Notes: generated from the sequence alone by a model not told the origin. A stretch of 60,000 nucleotides of DNA from Polytrichum commune (GCA_950295325.1 OX485803.1:76773554-76833553); one strand, 5' to 3'; counted from the first letter of the stretch, positions 23,481 through 33,555 are shown. Translations and numbers: made by a program.

Positions 23481-24507
23481 GTGATGCAACAAGAGTAGAT
23501 TGTATGCTCATTCAAGCTAAATGACAACCATACTTTCTCAAGTTGTTGTGTCCATGAATGCATGTTAATATACAATTACTTGATTTTGATTTGTTTGTTT
23601 TTAACACGAAATGCCAAAAGAATCCTACATTGATATTTGCAATTAGGTTGCAAAGAGGTTGCCTCTTTACATGTGATACGCCTTGATTAAAATATTTAAT
23701 GTTTGGCTATGCAAGAAAGAAAGACTAATCATACTTTGTTATATTTAGCATGTGAGCATATGGTGTTTGGAGTCAAACAATTCCAAAGAAAAAATTGGGT
23801 TAGACAATTCAAAAGAAAGATTTAGGTCATACAAGCCATGAAGGAATTGTGTATGGGAGTTGGACAACTCCCGATCGAAGAACTTTGCGTGGGAGTTAGA
23901 CAACTCCAATGCAAAAATATGAATCAATGTTTTACAACTCCTAGAGGATGGATATTATTCATTGGAGCTAGACAATATATACATAAGAGGAAGCTCCAAT
24001 CAACACTTAGTAATTATTAAGACTTCTATAAGTATCTCTTTGATACTATGGATAAAGATGAATAAGACTATGAGTGTCTTTGGGTATAAGAGAGCTCGGG
24101 GGAGGATAGAGGATCATCTTATTGTTTCTCTCCTATGGCCGGGTGGTTTGAGCTCATAGCAATCACAATATTATGTTCAAGTTGTAAAGCTCTTGTAATG
24201 TACAAAGTTTGAAAGTTCTCAATACTAATGGTCTCATGTGCATTCATGTTTGTAATATTCTTGTATACAAGAGGAACATGATATGACCCATGCAAATTAC
24301 CTTTGATCAAAATTAGATCAAAATTCACAAATTGGAGTTGAATTTTATAGTGTTGTTCCTCTATGATCATGCTAACATGATGTGTCTGCATTTGACACGA
24401 GGATATCAAATATAAACCGCAATGCACAACCTTGAGATGATTAGTGTTACGCCTAGTATTGTACACATGTCGCCTTGCTACAAGTTGTAGCAAGGCCTCT
24501 TCATGTA

Positions 24508-24820
24508 AGGTAGAGGGGCACATTCCCGCTCGGGTCCTTAAACCGCTCACTAGACCTATCCAAACAAGAGGTACATTATAGCTTCGTACCTCAAATTTCT
24601 ATGTAATCATGCTGTACATTTTTGGGGTGAGTGGTTTTGGGTACCCCTATGAGTTCTCCTTCCAAAATTCATAACTAATTCAATATTAATCCAAAATTAA
24701 TTATTCCAATTGGTCCAATTTCCAATGTACTTTGCACATCTTCCAAGATTGATTCCCCCTTAATAACTCCCCAATGAACATCCCAATCTGAAATTCGAGC
24801 GGGAATGTGCCCCTCTACCT
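24508..24820. mobile_element. Candidate 313-bp TIR element (MITE-like)
   Basis: A 25-bp perfect terminal inverted repeat begins AGGTAGAGGGGC at 24508 and ends at 24820 with its reverse complement (24796-24820). The element is flanked by TA on both sides (24506-24507 and 24821-24822), as expected for a Tc1/mariner-type duplication. No protein is encoded, so it would be non-autonomous. Confidence 0.65.
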
Positions 24821-24975
24821 TATAATATCTACATTGATTATCATATTTAGTGAGAGTGGGCTAATAATAACACTATATTCGTTAAATTGAGACTTTTTGG
24901 GCATTTTGAGACATTCACAAAAATAAGAACAAGGATAAATGGAACACATATTGGAGAAAGTTGTAAGATGCGAAC

Positions 24976-25320
24976 ACTTTGAAGCGGGTGTTTAGAACAA
25001 GAACCCCATTAATAACTCATATTTGGGATTGTTTAGGGTGGGCAATCCAAACCTTAGGCCAAGTTGAAGGGGAAATCTTAAAACATTCATATTATCGCAC
25101 AAAAACTTGTATGAATATGGTTTAGGTAGGGCAATCCAAACCATAGATCTTATTGAAGCGAAAATCTTAAAACATTCATATTAATGCACACAAAATATGA
25201 GAGCTTGTAATGTATGGTTTAGGTAGGGCACTCCAAACCATAGATCTTATTGAAGGGGAAATCTTAAAACATTCATATTAATGCACACAATAAGGCACTC
25301 CAAACCTTAGACCATATTGA
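24976..25320. repeat. Dispersed repeat R2 with ~91-bp tandem units
   Basis: Units start near 25028, 25119, 25210 and 25287. Each holds a decayed inverted repeat ggtttaggtaggg-ca-(a/c)tccaaacc followed by atagatcttattgaag...aacattcatatta. The first flank (gaagcgggtgttt...aactcatat) recurs at 48801-48850, followed there by ggtttaggtaggacgacccaaac. This repeat may be a distant relative of the gene B palindrome. Confidence 0.65.
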
Positions 25321-25473
25321 AGGCAAAATCATGTGACACTTATATTATTGCAAAAAGAAAAACATACAAAGTATGGCACGTAAAATGCATAGCATGCTAA
25401 CACCACACATCCATTGGATAGTGCGACCCAAAATCATATTGCCTATGGTCCAAAACCCTACACCTACTATGGC

Positions 25474-25791
25474 CTATGTAGCCTCGGAGACTGCCTCTAT
25501 CTCTTTTGCTTTTTTTTCTTTTGCCTCTTTTGCTTTTGCCTCTTTTTCTTTTGCTGCGGCTTCTTTTGCTCGCATTGCTTCAACATTCCTGAAAATCTCC
25601 GCCCCGCGACTATAGCCATTCTTGGGGTGAGTGCCAACAATAACACATTTTGGATTCCGTCGGCCGCCCGAATAATACGACGAAGAATTCGAATACGATG
25701 AAGTGGACTGTCTTGCATTTCTGGTCATGGAGTAGAAACGCTCCAACTCGACGGACATACTAGACCGCATAGGTTTACGGGAGGGAGCAAC
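25474..25791 (-). CDS. Gene B exon 6: C-terminal tail
   Basis: The exon is 106 codons on the minus strand from the acceptor GCGTTGCAG to a TAG at 25474-25476. It has a Ser/Tyr-rich start (SSYSNSSSYYSGGRRNP), then VIVGTHPKNGYSRGAEIFRN, which resembles the repeated tail motif of gene A exon 8. It ends in a charged Lys/Glu/Ala helix (KEAAAKEKEAKAKEAKEKKA). The TAG is the likely true terminator of gene B. Confidence 0.5.
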   Translation of the reverse strand, partial: VAPSRKPMRSSMSVELERFYSMTRNARQSTSSYSNSSSYYSGGRRNPKCVIVGTHPKNGYSRGAEIFRNVEAMRAKEAAAKEKEAKAKEAKEKKAKEIEAVSEAT

Positions 25792-25908
25792 CTGCAACGC
25801 GTCAATGCAAGACCACATGTGTTAGTTTAGGGAGGAAGACCCAAACGTGTCACACGTTCATTTTTTAAGTGCGGGATGATTGTAATGCGCGGTTAACCAT
25901 GTGAAGGG

Positions 25909-25920
25909 GGGGGGGGGGGG
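25909..25920. repeat. Poly-G tract
   Basis: An uninterrupted run of twelve G lies just downstream of the donor of gene B exon 5, on the plus strand. On the transcribed strand it is a C-run inside the intron. Confidence 0.8.
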
Positions 25921-25925
25921 TTCAC

Positions 25926-26279
25926 CTTGTCACCGGGGGCGTTCCCGTCGGAGTCGGCGAGGAGGGGCAATGCGTCCCGCAAAGGAATAGGAAGGGTGCC
26001 GCTCTTCGTAGGCCGAGCGTCCATCCGCAGCCGCCGTTGAGGTGTACTACTGCCGCCGGGCTGAGAGGGGGACGTCCGGACGCATTTGCGATTTATGCCC
26101 TTGAGCGGCGACGGGGACGGAGATCGCCGGAAGATTTGCTTGGGTGGGGGGCTATCGACGACGCCGGCGTCAAGAGGCTCCTTGGAGTAGTCAATGGTTG
26201 ACGCGGCGTCGTAAACGGTCTCGTAGAAGAAGCTCCCCAACTCTGACTCGCTGACGATGTCAATCGAGGGCTCCAAACG
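25926..26279 (-). CDS. Gene B exon 5: Pro/Ser/Arg-rich
   Basis: The exon is 118 codons, phase 0 on both sides, between ACGCCAG and GTGAAC on the minus strand. It begins RLEPSIDIVSESELGSFFYE and continues with a basic Ser-Pro-rich stretch (IFRRSPSPSPLKGINRKC). No domain is recognised. It is the counterpart in position of gene A exon 7. Confidence 0.5.
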
Positions 26280-26382
26280 CTGGCGTAAAAAAGGAAACGA
26301 AACAAAACCCAAGGGAGGAGGGTTTGATAGAGCGCGTGAAAATCAAGATACATATGAAGCATATATTACACAAAGTGGGCGG

Positions 26383-26385
<3 letters not shown>

Positions 26386-26415
<30 letters not shown>
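26386..26415. repeat. (CA)n microsatellite
   Basis: A (CA)n run sits directly at the 3' edge of the gene B HAD-domain exon. On the minus strand it reads as (GT)n, so the exact donor position is ambiguous. Confidence 0.85.
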
Positions 26416-26416
<1 letters not shown>

Positions 26417-26422
26417 ACTGCC

Positions 26423-27181
26423 TCAAATGAGCTTGTTAAATTTCGCGTGAGAGAACAACTCTCTGTACAAATGGTCTCGTGGATCCAAGTATCTCTCGCC
26501 TATCGGATTATTCCTAACAAAATTGTTTACAGGTAGTCCGCTTCCCCTGAGCGCCTGGAGGTATTTACTAAGGTCTAACAAAAATCGGTCCCGGACCTTC
26601 TCGACCGTCCACGTAGGGCAAACTATTAAGTTGGCCGTCGGGTTCAACATGTTCTTTGCGGCGCTGTCGTCCACCATGAGCGTGTTCTCCCGGGTGGGAC
26701 GAACGTCGTAGGGGACACCTATCAATGACGGACGCTGGTCCCAAAAAATGGGCTTCAAGACCTTGAGGTATTGGGGGGAAGCGGGGTTGTTTGGTTTTTT
26801 GACGACTTTGCCGTCCGGTGTGTACAATATTCTACAGGCTTCCTGTGCTAGGACCATGCAGGGGGGCTCGATGCCCTTGAAGATGAACTCCACGACTGCA
26901 TTGGTGTTCTCGGCCTTCATGGAGCTCCACACGACCACCCACCATCGTTGTTGGGCGATCTGGAGGAAGGTCCGAAGCCACGGTCGGAGGTGAACTAGCT
27001 TGCTCTTTATGAACGTGGGCGGCCCGTCGTAATTCGCGTCCTCGGGCTTGCAAAAGGGCACCGTGGGGGTCCTCGGGCAATGAACGCATTGGACGAGGAC
27101 CCCGTTGAGGTCTAACACCAGGAACCGGGTCTTAGGCGGCAAAGGTGGAACGGGTAAAATGGGGGGGGACCATCGCGCTAC
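26423..27181 (-). CDS. Gene B exon 4: NIF/FCP1-type HAD domain
   Basis: This exon encodes an FCP1/NIF-like HAD domain: FLVLDLNGVLV (motif I, Asn at the second catalytic position), LVHLRPWLRTFL, VVWSSMKAENTNAVVEFIF and NTLMVDDSAAKN (motif IV). It aligns with gene A exon 6. The start is uncertain: an acceptor at 27181/27182 gives phase 0, while a better-looking CTCCACAG would start it at 27236 in an open frame but the wrong phase for exon 3. The frame ends in TGA at 26423-26425 next to the (GT)n run. The nucleophile Asp is kept and the general acid lost, as in gene A. Confidence 0.65.
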   Translation of the reverse strand, partial: VARWSPPILPVPPLPPKTRFLVLDLNGVLVQCVHCPRTPTVPFCKPEDANYDGPPTFIKSKLVHLRPWLRTFLQIAQQRWWVVVWSSMKAENTNAVVEFIFKGIEPPCMVLAQEACRILYTPDGKVVKKPNNPASPQYLKVLKPIFWDQRPSLIGVPYDVRPTRENTLMVDDSAAKNMLNPTANLIVCPTWTVEKVRDRFLLDLSKYLQALRGSGLPVNNFVRNNPIGERYLDPRDHLYRELFSHAKFNKLI

Positions 27182-27682
27182 CTTCCTCGCTTCTTGGAGA
27201 GGCCCGGCGGGGAGCCGCGACGCTATGCTCCGATCCCTGTGGAGACGAGCGACATAAGGCGGGGGAAGACTATGTCATGCTATGTCCACTTAAAGTGAAT
27301 ACAATATTTTCTATGAAAAATACAAGAACCACTATGCATAGGCGGCCATACAAATCCAAGAGGGGGCAAGAGGACAAAATATACATTTGAACACGAAAAC
27401 AAACATATGGGCACAAAATAATAATTTTATTGTTTGCAATGCTCTATGTACAAAATGCCTAGGGGTGCGAAGCCGCGTTGAACGATCCGTTCAAACTATC
27501 CTAATTCAACATCTACAAAATTGTGTGCACGCCTCCAAGTTCGAGTAAAATCGTGGGGCGGGCGACGTTAGTGATCGTCGCGAAGGGGGGGCTGAAGGGA
27601 TGTGAGAGCGGATGGACGGGGTGGGGGCAGTTCCTCCTAGCTAGGGGGGACACGACCACGGCAACAAGACAATAGACCAAGA

Positions 27683-27704
27683 GTTTGGGTCGAGCGACCC
27701 AAAC
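27683..27704. repeat. Gene B-type palindrome in intron 4
   Basis: A single 22-bp inverted repeat with arm GTTTGGGTCG and core AG, about 20 bp inside the intron after gene B exon 3. Confidence 0.9.
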
Positions 27705-27726
27705 TGAGGAGGTCTCAGTGTATTAC

Positions 27727-29226
27727 CTCTCCCTGGTCATGCCTGGACGCCATGGAAGCCTCCACTGCCTCCGCTTGTCGTTCTCTCTCGCCACCGCCTT
27801 CTCCGACGAGGTCAGCACCCCTCTCCTGCAAGCGCTCAGTGTCAGGACCTTGTCCTAACCCAACCTCCGCATGTGCATCATGCATAGGTTCATCGATTGG
27901 GATAGGAGTAGAAGTATCACCAGGCCCTTGAGGACCTTCAACATTAGGCATGGGTGTGTCTCTTTCAGACCCATGCTGGTCCATTGAAGACTGAGCGGTC
28001 ACGGGGTTTGGGTCGGCCGACCCAAACTCTCCTGCATCATGAGATTGGCCTTGTTGCACTGTAAGGGGGGGCGGGTTTGGGTCGGACGACCCAAACATGT
28101 GGGGGTCGTCATGCTGATGGGGCGGGGGCATCACCAGGGGCGGCCGAAGTGGTGGGGGGGTCAGAGGTCTAGAAGACCCGGGAAGGCGCCATAAATTGGG
28201 GTCATCCGCTTGTTGAACCGGCGGATACGGACGGACGTGGGGGGGAACCATGTGCTAAAAGCTGAAGGAGGATTGCGGCACGGGCTGTGGAGGAATGTTC
28301 TGGGGAGGGAAGCCATGGGGCAAGTGTGGAAATGAGCCCGGGGGAGCCACCACCAAACCCTGCGCCCACATGCCTCGAATCACTTGCGTGATCAAGTCCG
28401 CACTAGTTGGAGGTTGCGCCAATGCCCGCAGTCGCTCTTGCTCCAATAAGAGAGCCCTTAGCTCTGCCACTTCGTTCCGCACTGAGGGTTCTTCAGCAGC
28501 GGCCTTTTGCAAGCAGACGCGCTGTTCTTCGTCCCTTAACATCTTCTCGTTGGCTTCTTGCACGGTGAGGACTTCCGGCTTCACCTTCACCATCCCTGCG
28601 AAGGCACCTGGAGAGGGAGGGTCCGACCTGAGCCGTTTGGCGAGCTCCATGTCGTCCTCGTCTTCGCTGCTAATGGCAATTGTCTCCTCGATGGCATAGT
28701 CGCCATAGAGTTTCTTGCCTTTTAGTTTCCTCCTCTCCCTGAACGCGGCAGTCGCGTCCCTGGAGTACATGTCGCGGGCATCATCAACCGTCAGGACGGG
28801 CACCAACTTACTTTGTGGAGTTGCTACCCGCATTGCCTTCTTTCGTTGAGGGGCTTCAGATTCCTGAGTGAAGCCTGTTCCCCCTTCTTCGACCTCGCCC
28901 TCCACTTTAGCCTCTTCTTCCTCCTCTTCCACCTCCTCATCCTCCTCCTCCTCCTCCCCCTCCTCGGCACGCGGTCGCCGAGAGGATGTACCTGGATGCA
29001 CTTGGACTAGAGGCTCTGGTACAGCAACTGGAACCCTTATGGCCAATTCTTCAGGGTTGACACGCCTCGCCTTATCCAGCGGGCTCTCACCCCCTTCAAC
29101 AGTCTCCTCGGCGTAGCTCCCAGGGATCCAGTCTAGTATATCCATCTTCTTCGCCAACGATTTTTGGGCCTTGTAGAATTGGATGTCATTAAGGTCTACA
29201 TAGCTGTACACGTTCAGCCCCAACAT
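27727..29226 (-). CDS. Gene B exon 3: end of methyltransferase-like fold, acidic and Pro-rich region
   Basis: The exon is 500 codons, phase 0, between TTCTGCAG and GTAATA on the minus strand. It starts MLGLNVYSYVDLNDIQFYKA, which completes the methyltransferase-like motif I begun in exon 2. A strongly acidic stretch (EEGEEEEEDEEVEEEEEEA) parallels gene A exon 3. A charged helical region and then a Pro/Gln-rich region follow. An in-frame TAG at 28255-28257 interrupts the frame, which stays open on both sides. Two GTTTGGGTCG palindromes (28006-28027 core GC, 28075-28096 core GA) lie inside the coding sequence and are read as FGSADPNP and FGSSDPNP without shifting the frame. Confidence 0.6.
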
Positions 29227-29326
29227 CTGCAGAAAATCCCACCAGATGTTATTATATGGCATAACATGTGATTCCACCGAAAAGGGTAAGTACATACAAG
29301 ACCTAATATCAATTGCAAAGGTTATA

Positions 29327-29420
29327 GTTTGGGTCGAGCGACCCAAACTAGCATCAGTGTTAGTTTGGGTCGAGCGACCCAAACTAGCATCAGTGTTAGT
29401 TTGGGTCGCTCGACCCAAAC
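29327..29420. repeat. Gene B intron-3 palindromes (three)
   Basis: Three GTTTGGGTCG inverted repeats at 29327-29348 (core AG), 29363-29384 (AG) and 29399-29420 (CT). They are spaced exactly 36 bp start to start, with spacer tagcatcagtgtta. They lie in the 223-bp intron between exons 2 and 3. Confidence 0.9.
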
Positions 29421-29449
29421 TATGAAAACAATTATGGTAAGGAGCTTAC

Positions 29450-30781
29450 CATGCCAGCGAAGATGGGTTTGGTGCCGCCGAAGACGTTGAATATACAGTC
29501 CCCTCTTCTCGTCAAGGCCCTCATTATTCGAAGATAGAATTCCATCCACAACTCGTCCGAATGGTATATGGCATATTTTGCCTCGTCGTAGAGGGACCTA
29601 CTTGCACCCAGGCCTTCTGGAACTTGGAATAGTTTCTGCATCCGAGTTATGGGGTGGTTCTCCACCTTTAGCAAGGTTGCTTTGAACACAAAGTACAAGC
29701 ACAACAAATTCATGACTTTGGTTTTCTTGTCCTTTAGTGTCGTGTACACCCCCTCCGCCGGTGCAGCAATGTAGTGAGACTTAGACACCGCATACTCAGG
29801 CTGCAATTTCCTCACAATTTCATACACCTGCTCTGCTCTCCTGTCCTCTACTATCCACAGCCACATATCGACCTCCCTAAGCTTAGGGCTTGCATACTCC
29901 ACGAACTTCGACATGAAGGGCTCGTAGAAGGGTGTACTCATTGTGCCCTCAAACGTACTCCCAGGAATGCTCCGGAAGTCTATTATGCCAAAGGGGAACC
30001 GGTCCGCTGCTCTTACTCGTATTTCTTTCCTGGAATCAAGGCCGGGCCATCCCTGGATTTTTATAGGGTCAAAAACGACAAGGTTGAAATGCACATCCCC
30101 CTCAAAACTTACAATCTTCTTCTCCTTTATAAAGTTTGAGAAGGCACGCGTCGAGTGTTCTGGAAGAGCCAGGTTCTTCCCACCCTTCACCAGTTTTGAC
30201 TTTAGGAAGTCTTCTCCTGCCTCCCTGAACAGAGCTGCCATGGATGCACTGGTGAAGTTGTATTCAGCCTTGAACGCTCTCCAGTTCACCTCGTTCACCT
30301 CGTCATCGACAAAAATGTTCTTTTCCGGGATTAGCTTCTGCAGCTCCTGGACGATCGTTGTTTTCTTCTTCCTATTCTCCGCCCATTCCTTCATTGTGTA
30401 GCATGAAGGAACAAAGGATTTCGGCTTGGTGAAGACTATTTTGGGGTACACCCAAAATCTCTTAGGGGTCGGGCTGTTGTACAAGATGTGCGTTGCCGCC
30501 TTCCCCATTTCCGCCTCCGAAAGACCCTGCAGACTTCTAAAGAATTCTCTCATGAGAGGCTTCATCGCCTTGAATCGAGAGGACGAGTTGAAGAGGTTGC
30601 ATGTGTCAGGATCCACGAGATCCCCTGTCTCGTGTTTCTCAAACACTGTCTTCCACTTCTGCCAAACCATGTCGGATGATGTAATCAAGTAGATCTCTCC
30701 TCGTAGCTCATTGTACTTCTTTTGCTTGTGACTTGAATTGTCAATTGAGGAGAACTTGTTTATCATTTGGTATTTGAAAAG
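29450..30781 (-). CDS. Gene B exon 2: methyltransferase-like domain, first part
   Basis: The exon is 444 codons with no internal stop, phase 0, between CTTGTGCAG and GTAAGC on the minus strand. It aligns with gene A exon 2 (MVWQKWKTVFE, GIIDFRSIPG, CIFNVFGGTKPIFAGM). The final motif spliced to exon 3 gives FGGTKPIFAGM followed by MLGLNVYSYVD, resembling motif I of N6/N4 DNA methyltransferases. The FR.IPG segment replaces the catalytic DPPY/W. This is the best-preserved exon of the pair and the best query for structure prediction. Confidence 0.65.
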
Positions 30782-30877
30782 CTGCACAAGAGCATAGAAT
30801 GCGTGTTAATTCTCAATATGTTGTTTCCAAACAAAGAAGAAAAATTATGAACAACAAACTGCGTAGACAAACACAAA

Positions 30878-31059
30878 GTTTGGGTCGAGCGACCCAAACT
30901 GTATGAAGAAACACAAGGTTTGGGTCGAGCGACCCAAACTGTATAAAGAAACACAAAGTTTGGATCGAGCGACCCAAACTGTATGAAGAAACACAAGGTT
31001 TGGGTCGAGCGACCCAAACTGTATGAAGAAACACAAAGTTTGGGTCGATCGACCCAAAC
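30878..31059. repeat. Gene B intron-2 palindromes, exact 40-bp period
   Basis: Five copies start at 30878, 30918, 30958, 30998 and 31038, exactly 40 bp apart. Cores are AG, AG, AG, AG and AT; the third has one arm mismatch. The spacer is tgtatgaagaaacacaa(a/g). They fill most of the 301-bp intron between exons 1 and 2. Confidence 0.95.
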
Positions 31060-31082
31060 TCTGTTTGAGAAACAATGCTCAC

Positions 31083-32411
31083 CTCCCACTTTGGATTTTT
31101 GTCTTTTGCATTCTCCCTTTCCTTGGGAGGCCGGCCGTAGAACTCCCACACATCCCGCGATGCCATGATGTTCCTAATCCAAGAAGCTTGATATGCCCGC
31201 TTCTTGTTATTCATGTTGAAATAGCGGGAGATATCGCTTAGCCGGGTTTCGTCGTCCGACCACACGACCAATGCCTTCCATACCTTCAATTTATCCTTTA
31301 GACCATTGGGATCATTCCACTCCGTCATCAGTTGAAGTTTCTTTGAAGCTTCAACGCTGTGCTGACCGTCAATCAGCCAAAAATCGCCTTTCTCTATAGG
31401 AGGCCACATATCCGGTGTAGGCATTCTTTTGTGTCCCTGAGGCATGACAACAATAGTCTGCCTATCATGTTTAAACTGGTCGCTCACCATCTAGGCGATT
31501 AACCAATCAACATACGCATCTTCCTTTGCCCGAACGCACTTCTTTGGTGGCGCTAGGTGGCATTGTGCGATGTTGACATCAAACTTGAATTCTCTGCCCA
31601 TGAAAAAACAATGTAAACACTTGGTGTCGAAATTGTTCAGTATTTTCTGGATCTCCGATGGCTCCACTCCTTCCCCGGGCTTGGGCATACGTAGCTCCGG
31701 TGAAACAGGCTCATCTGTCATGGCAGATGCTGACTCTCTCGTCCTCTTAGATGGTGTCGTCTGCCGGCTTTGTGATGGCGTCGGTGTTTCACTATCAGCA
31801 GGAGTTGCCGTAGGTGTTGTTCTCCTCGAGTCAGCTGGAACCGGTCAGGGCTTCCTCACTGTTTGAGGTCTTGACGACCCTGCGCCCTCTTCAGCAGTCG
31901 CCTTGCGCCTCACAGCTTGTTGAGATTTTGACTTGCTTTGCTGGGTCTTGTTTATTGCGTTGATTGCCTGCTTAAGTTTAGTGAACCTGGTTGCAACCTT
32001 CGTGTTTGAAATGATCGCATCTATGAAGATTGTATCCGGTTTAACAATGTCTGGCTCAGCGCAGGATTCCTTCACGTATACCGGATCGAATGGCTCGGCT
32101 TGCTCATGCATGAACATGTGCACATTTTCCAGAGAAGAGTTTTCCAGGATGACGTCGACGTGCTCTCCTAGAGCCTGAACTGATGCTACCTCCCATCCCG
32201 TCAAAGGATCCCATGTGTGTTGCTCCTCCGTGCCAACTTTCAAAACAAGGAGGATTTTGAATTGAGCTGCCTTTACTACAAGAAAGGACCATGCAATTAC
32301 AAGGTCTTCTTTTGCTACGTAGGATTTGTTTTTAGGAGTTTCGTGCTCCTGCCAGATGGCGTCTGGTGCCGGCTTGAACCATCGTTCTCCAGGTCTTTTC
32401 TTGGGGGGCAT
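31083..32411 (-). CDS. Gene B exon 1: N-terminus and ParB/DGQH-like domain
   Basis: The exon is 443 codons on the minus strand. The ATG (32409-32411) follows directly on an acceptor (CTACTTGCAG); the donor GTGAGC is at 31082. The N-terminal ~150 residues contain IWQEHETPKNKSY and a possible ordered domain. A Ser/Thr/Pro/Lys-rich linker follows, then a Cys-containing region, then FWLIDGQHSVEASKK and LKDKLKVWKALVVWSDDETR, and it ends WIRNIMASRDVWEFYGRP. The DGQHS motif marks a ParB/sulfiredoxin-like fold, with Ser for the usual Arg. Two in-frame stops, TGA at 31845-31847 and TAG at 31491-31493, interrupt an otherwise continuous frame. Gene A matches on both sides of the TAG. Confidence 0.65.
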
Positions 32412-32434
32412 CTGCAAGTAGAAATACATATGTT

Positions 32435-33379
32435 AGTTTCGGTCGGGCGACCCAAACTCTTTCAAATCATATAGGCTTACGTCTGGGTTTAGTAACATTT
32501 ATATATGGGGTTACTTTTCACAGGTTTGGGTCGAACGACCCAAACCTGTGCCTACAATGGCTAATGAATAATATATTATTTGGCTACAAAAACCAATCTT
32601 TATGTTCATGGATACCACAATCATCAGGAGCTACTGTTCTAGTTGTTGGTCATTTCATTATTGCTTGGGTGTTTGAGTTGTTGTTTATATTGTAAGTATT
32701 GTTCGTAAGCAGTAAAAATTTACGCAGAGTTTGGGTCGTTCGACCCAAACTTTGTAGCGGTAAGGAATGATCGGCTATGGCCTTAGATGATACCCAAGAT
32801 GATGATTACCTATATTATCAATTACCATTTCATGCGTTGTTTGGGTCGAGCGACCCAAACTCTGCAGATGGATTGGGTCGAGCGACCCAAACAGGTGCTA
32901 GTTTGGGTCGAGCGACCCAAACTTTGCAGATACATTGGGTCGAATGACCCAAAGCAGGTGCTAGTTTGGGTCGAGCGACCCAAACTCTGCAGAAGGATTG
33001 GGTCGAACGACCCAAAGCAGGTGCTAGTTTGGGTCGAGCGACCCAAACTCTTCAGATGGATTGGGTCGATAGGGTTAGATATTCACCCAAGATGATGATT
33101 AAATTAATTATAAATGAACATTTGATGCGGAGCTTGGCTAAACCCTAGACCCAAACAATGCTTCTGGTTTGGGTCGAGCGACCCAAACTCTGCAGATGGA
33201 TTGGCGCCCACAACCCAAAGTAGCTGCTAGTTTGGGTCGAACGACCCAAACCATCTTTAGAGTTTGGGTCGAACGACCCAAACCATCTTTAGAGTTTGGG
33301 TCGAACGACCCAAACCATCTTCAGAGTTTGGGTTGAACGATCCAAACCAGCTGAAGAGTTTGGGTCGCTCGACCCAAAC
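32435..33379. repeat. Gene B intron-1 palindrome array (about 16 copies)
   Basis: GTTTGGGTCG inverted repeats start at 32435 (decayed, core GG), 32524 (AA), 32729 (TT), 32839 (AG), 32901 (AG), 32964 (AG), 33027 (AG), 33167 (AG), 33230 (AA), 33262 (AA), 33294 (AA), 33326 (AA, two arm changes) and 33358 (CT). Weaker attgggtcga forms near 32872, 32934 and 32997 alternate with the strong ones at a 62-63 bp period. The last five are exactly 32 bp apart. All lie in the intron between the leader exon and the gene B ATG. Confidence 0.92.
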
Positions 33380-33555
33380 CAGCTGCAGAGTTTAGTGTTT
33401 TAGGGTTTCAAACTGAAGTTTGGGTCGTTTCTCGAAACACTTTTGATTCCAGAGACCTTTATAATGTGTTTACGCAGCATATACAATGCTTATGCATTGT
33501 AGATGCTGCGAAATTCTAAAGAAAATTACACACATAAAGAAGTTGAAGAAATTAC

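Noticed and set aside
30878-31059. CRISPR-like array
   Set aside because: The repeats are palindromes in plant introns with near-identical spacers, and there are no cas genes.
9056-31847. Alternative genetic code to explain in-frame stops
   Set aside because: All three stops (TAA, TAG, TGA) occur inside frames, and the FtsHi4-like gene and others end normally at TGA or TAA. A code change would need all three reassigned.
29327-33379. Transfer-RNA or other structured RNA genes among the palindromes
   Set aside because: No cloverleaf, internal promoter boxes or conserved loops; only the inverted repeats are present.
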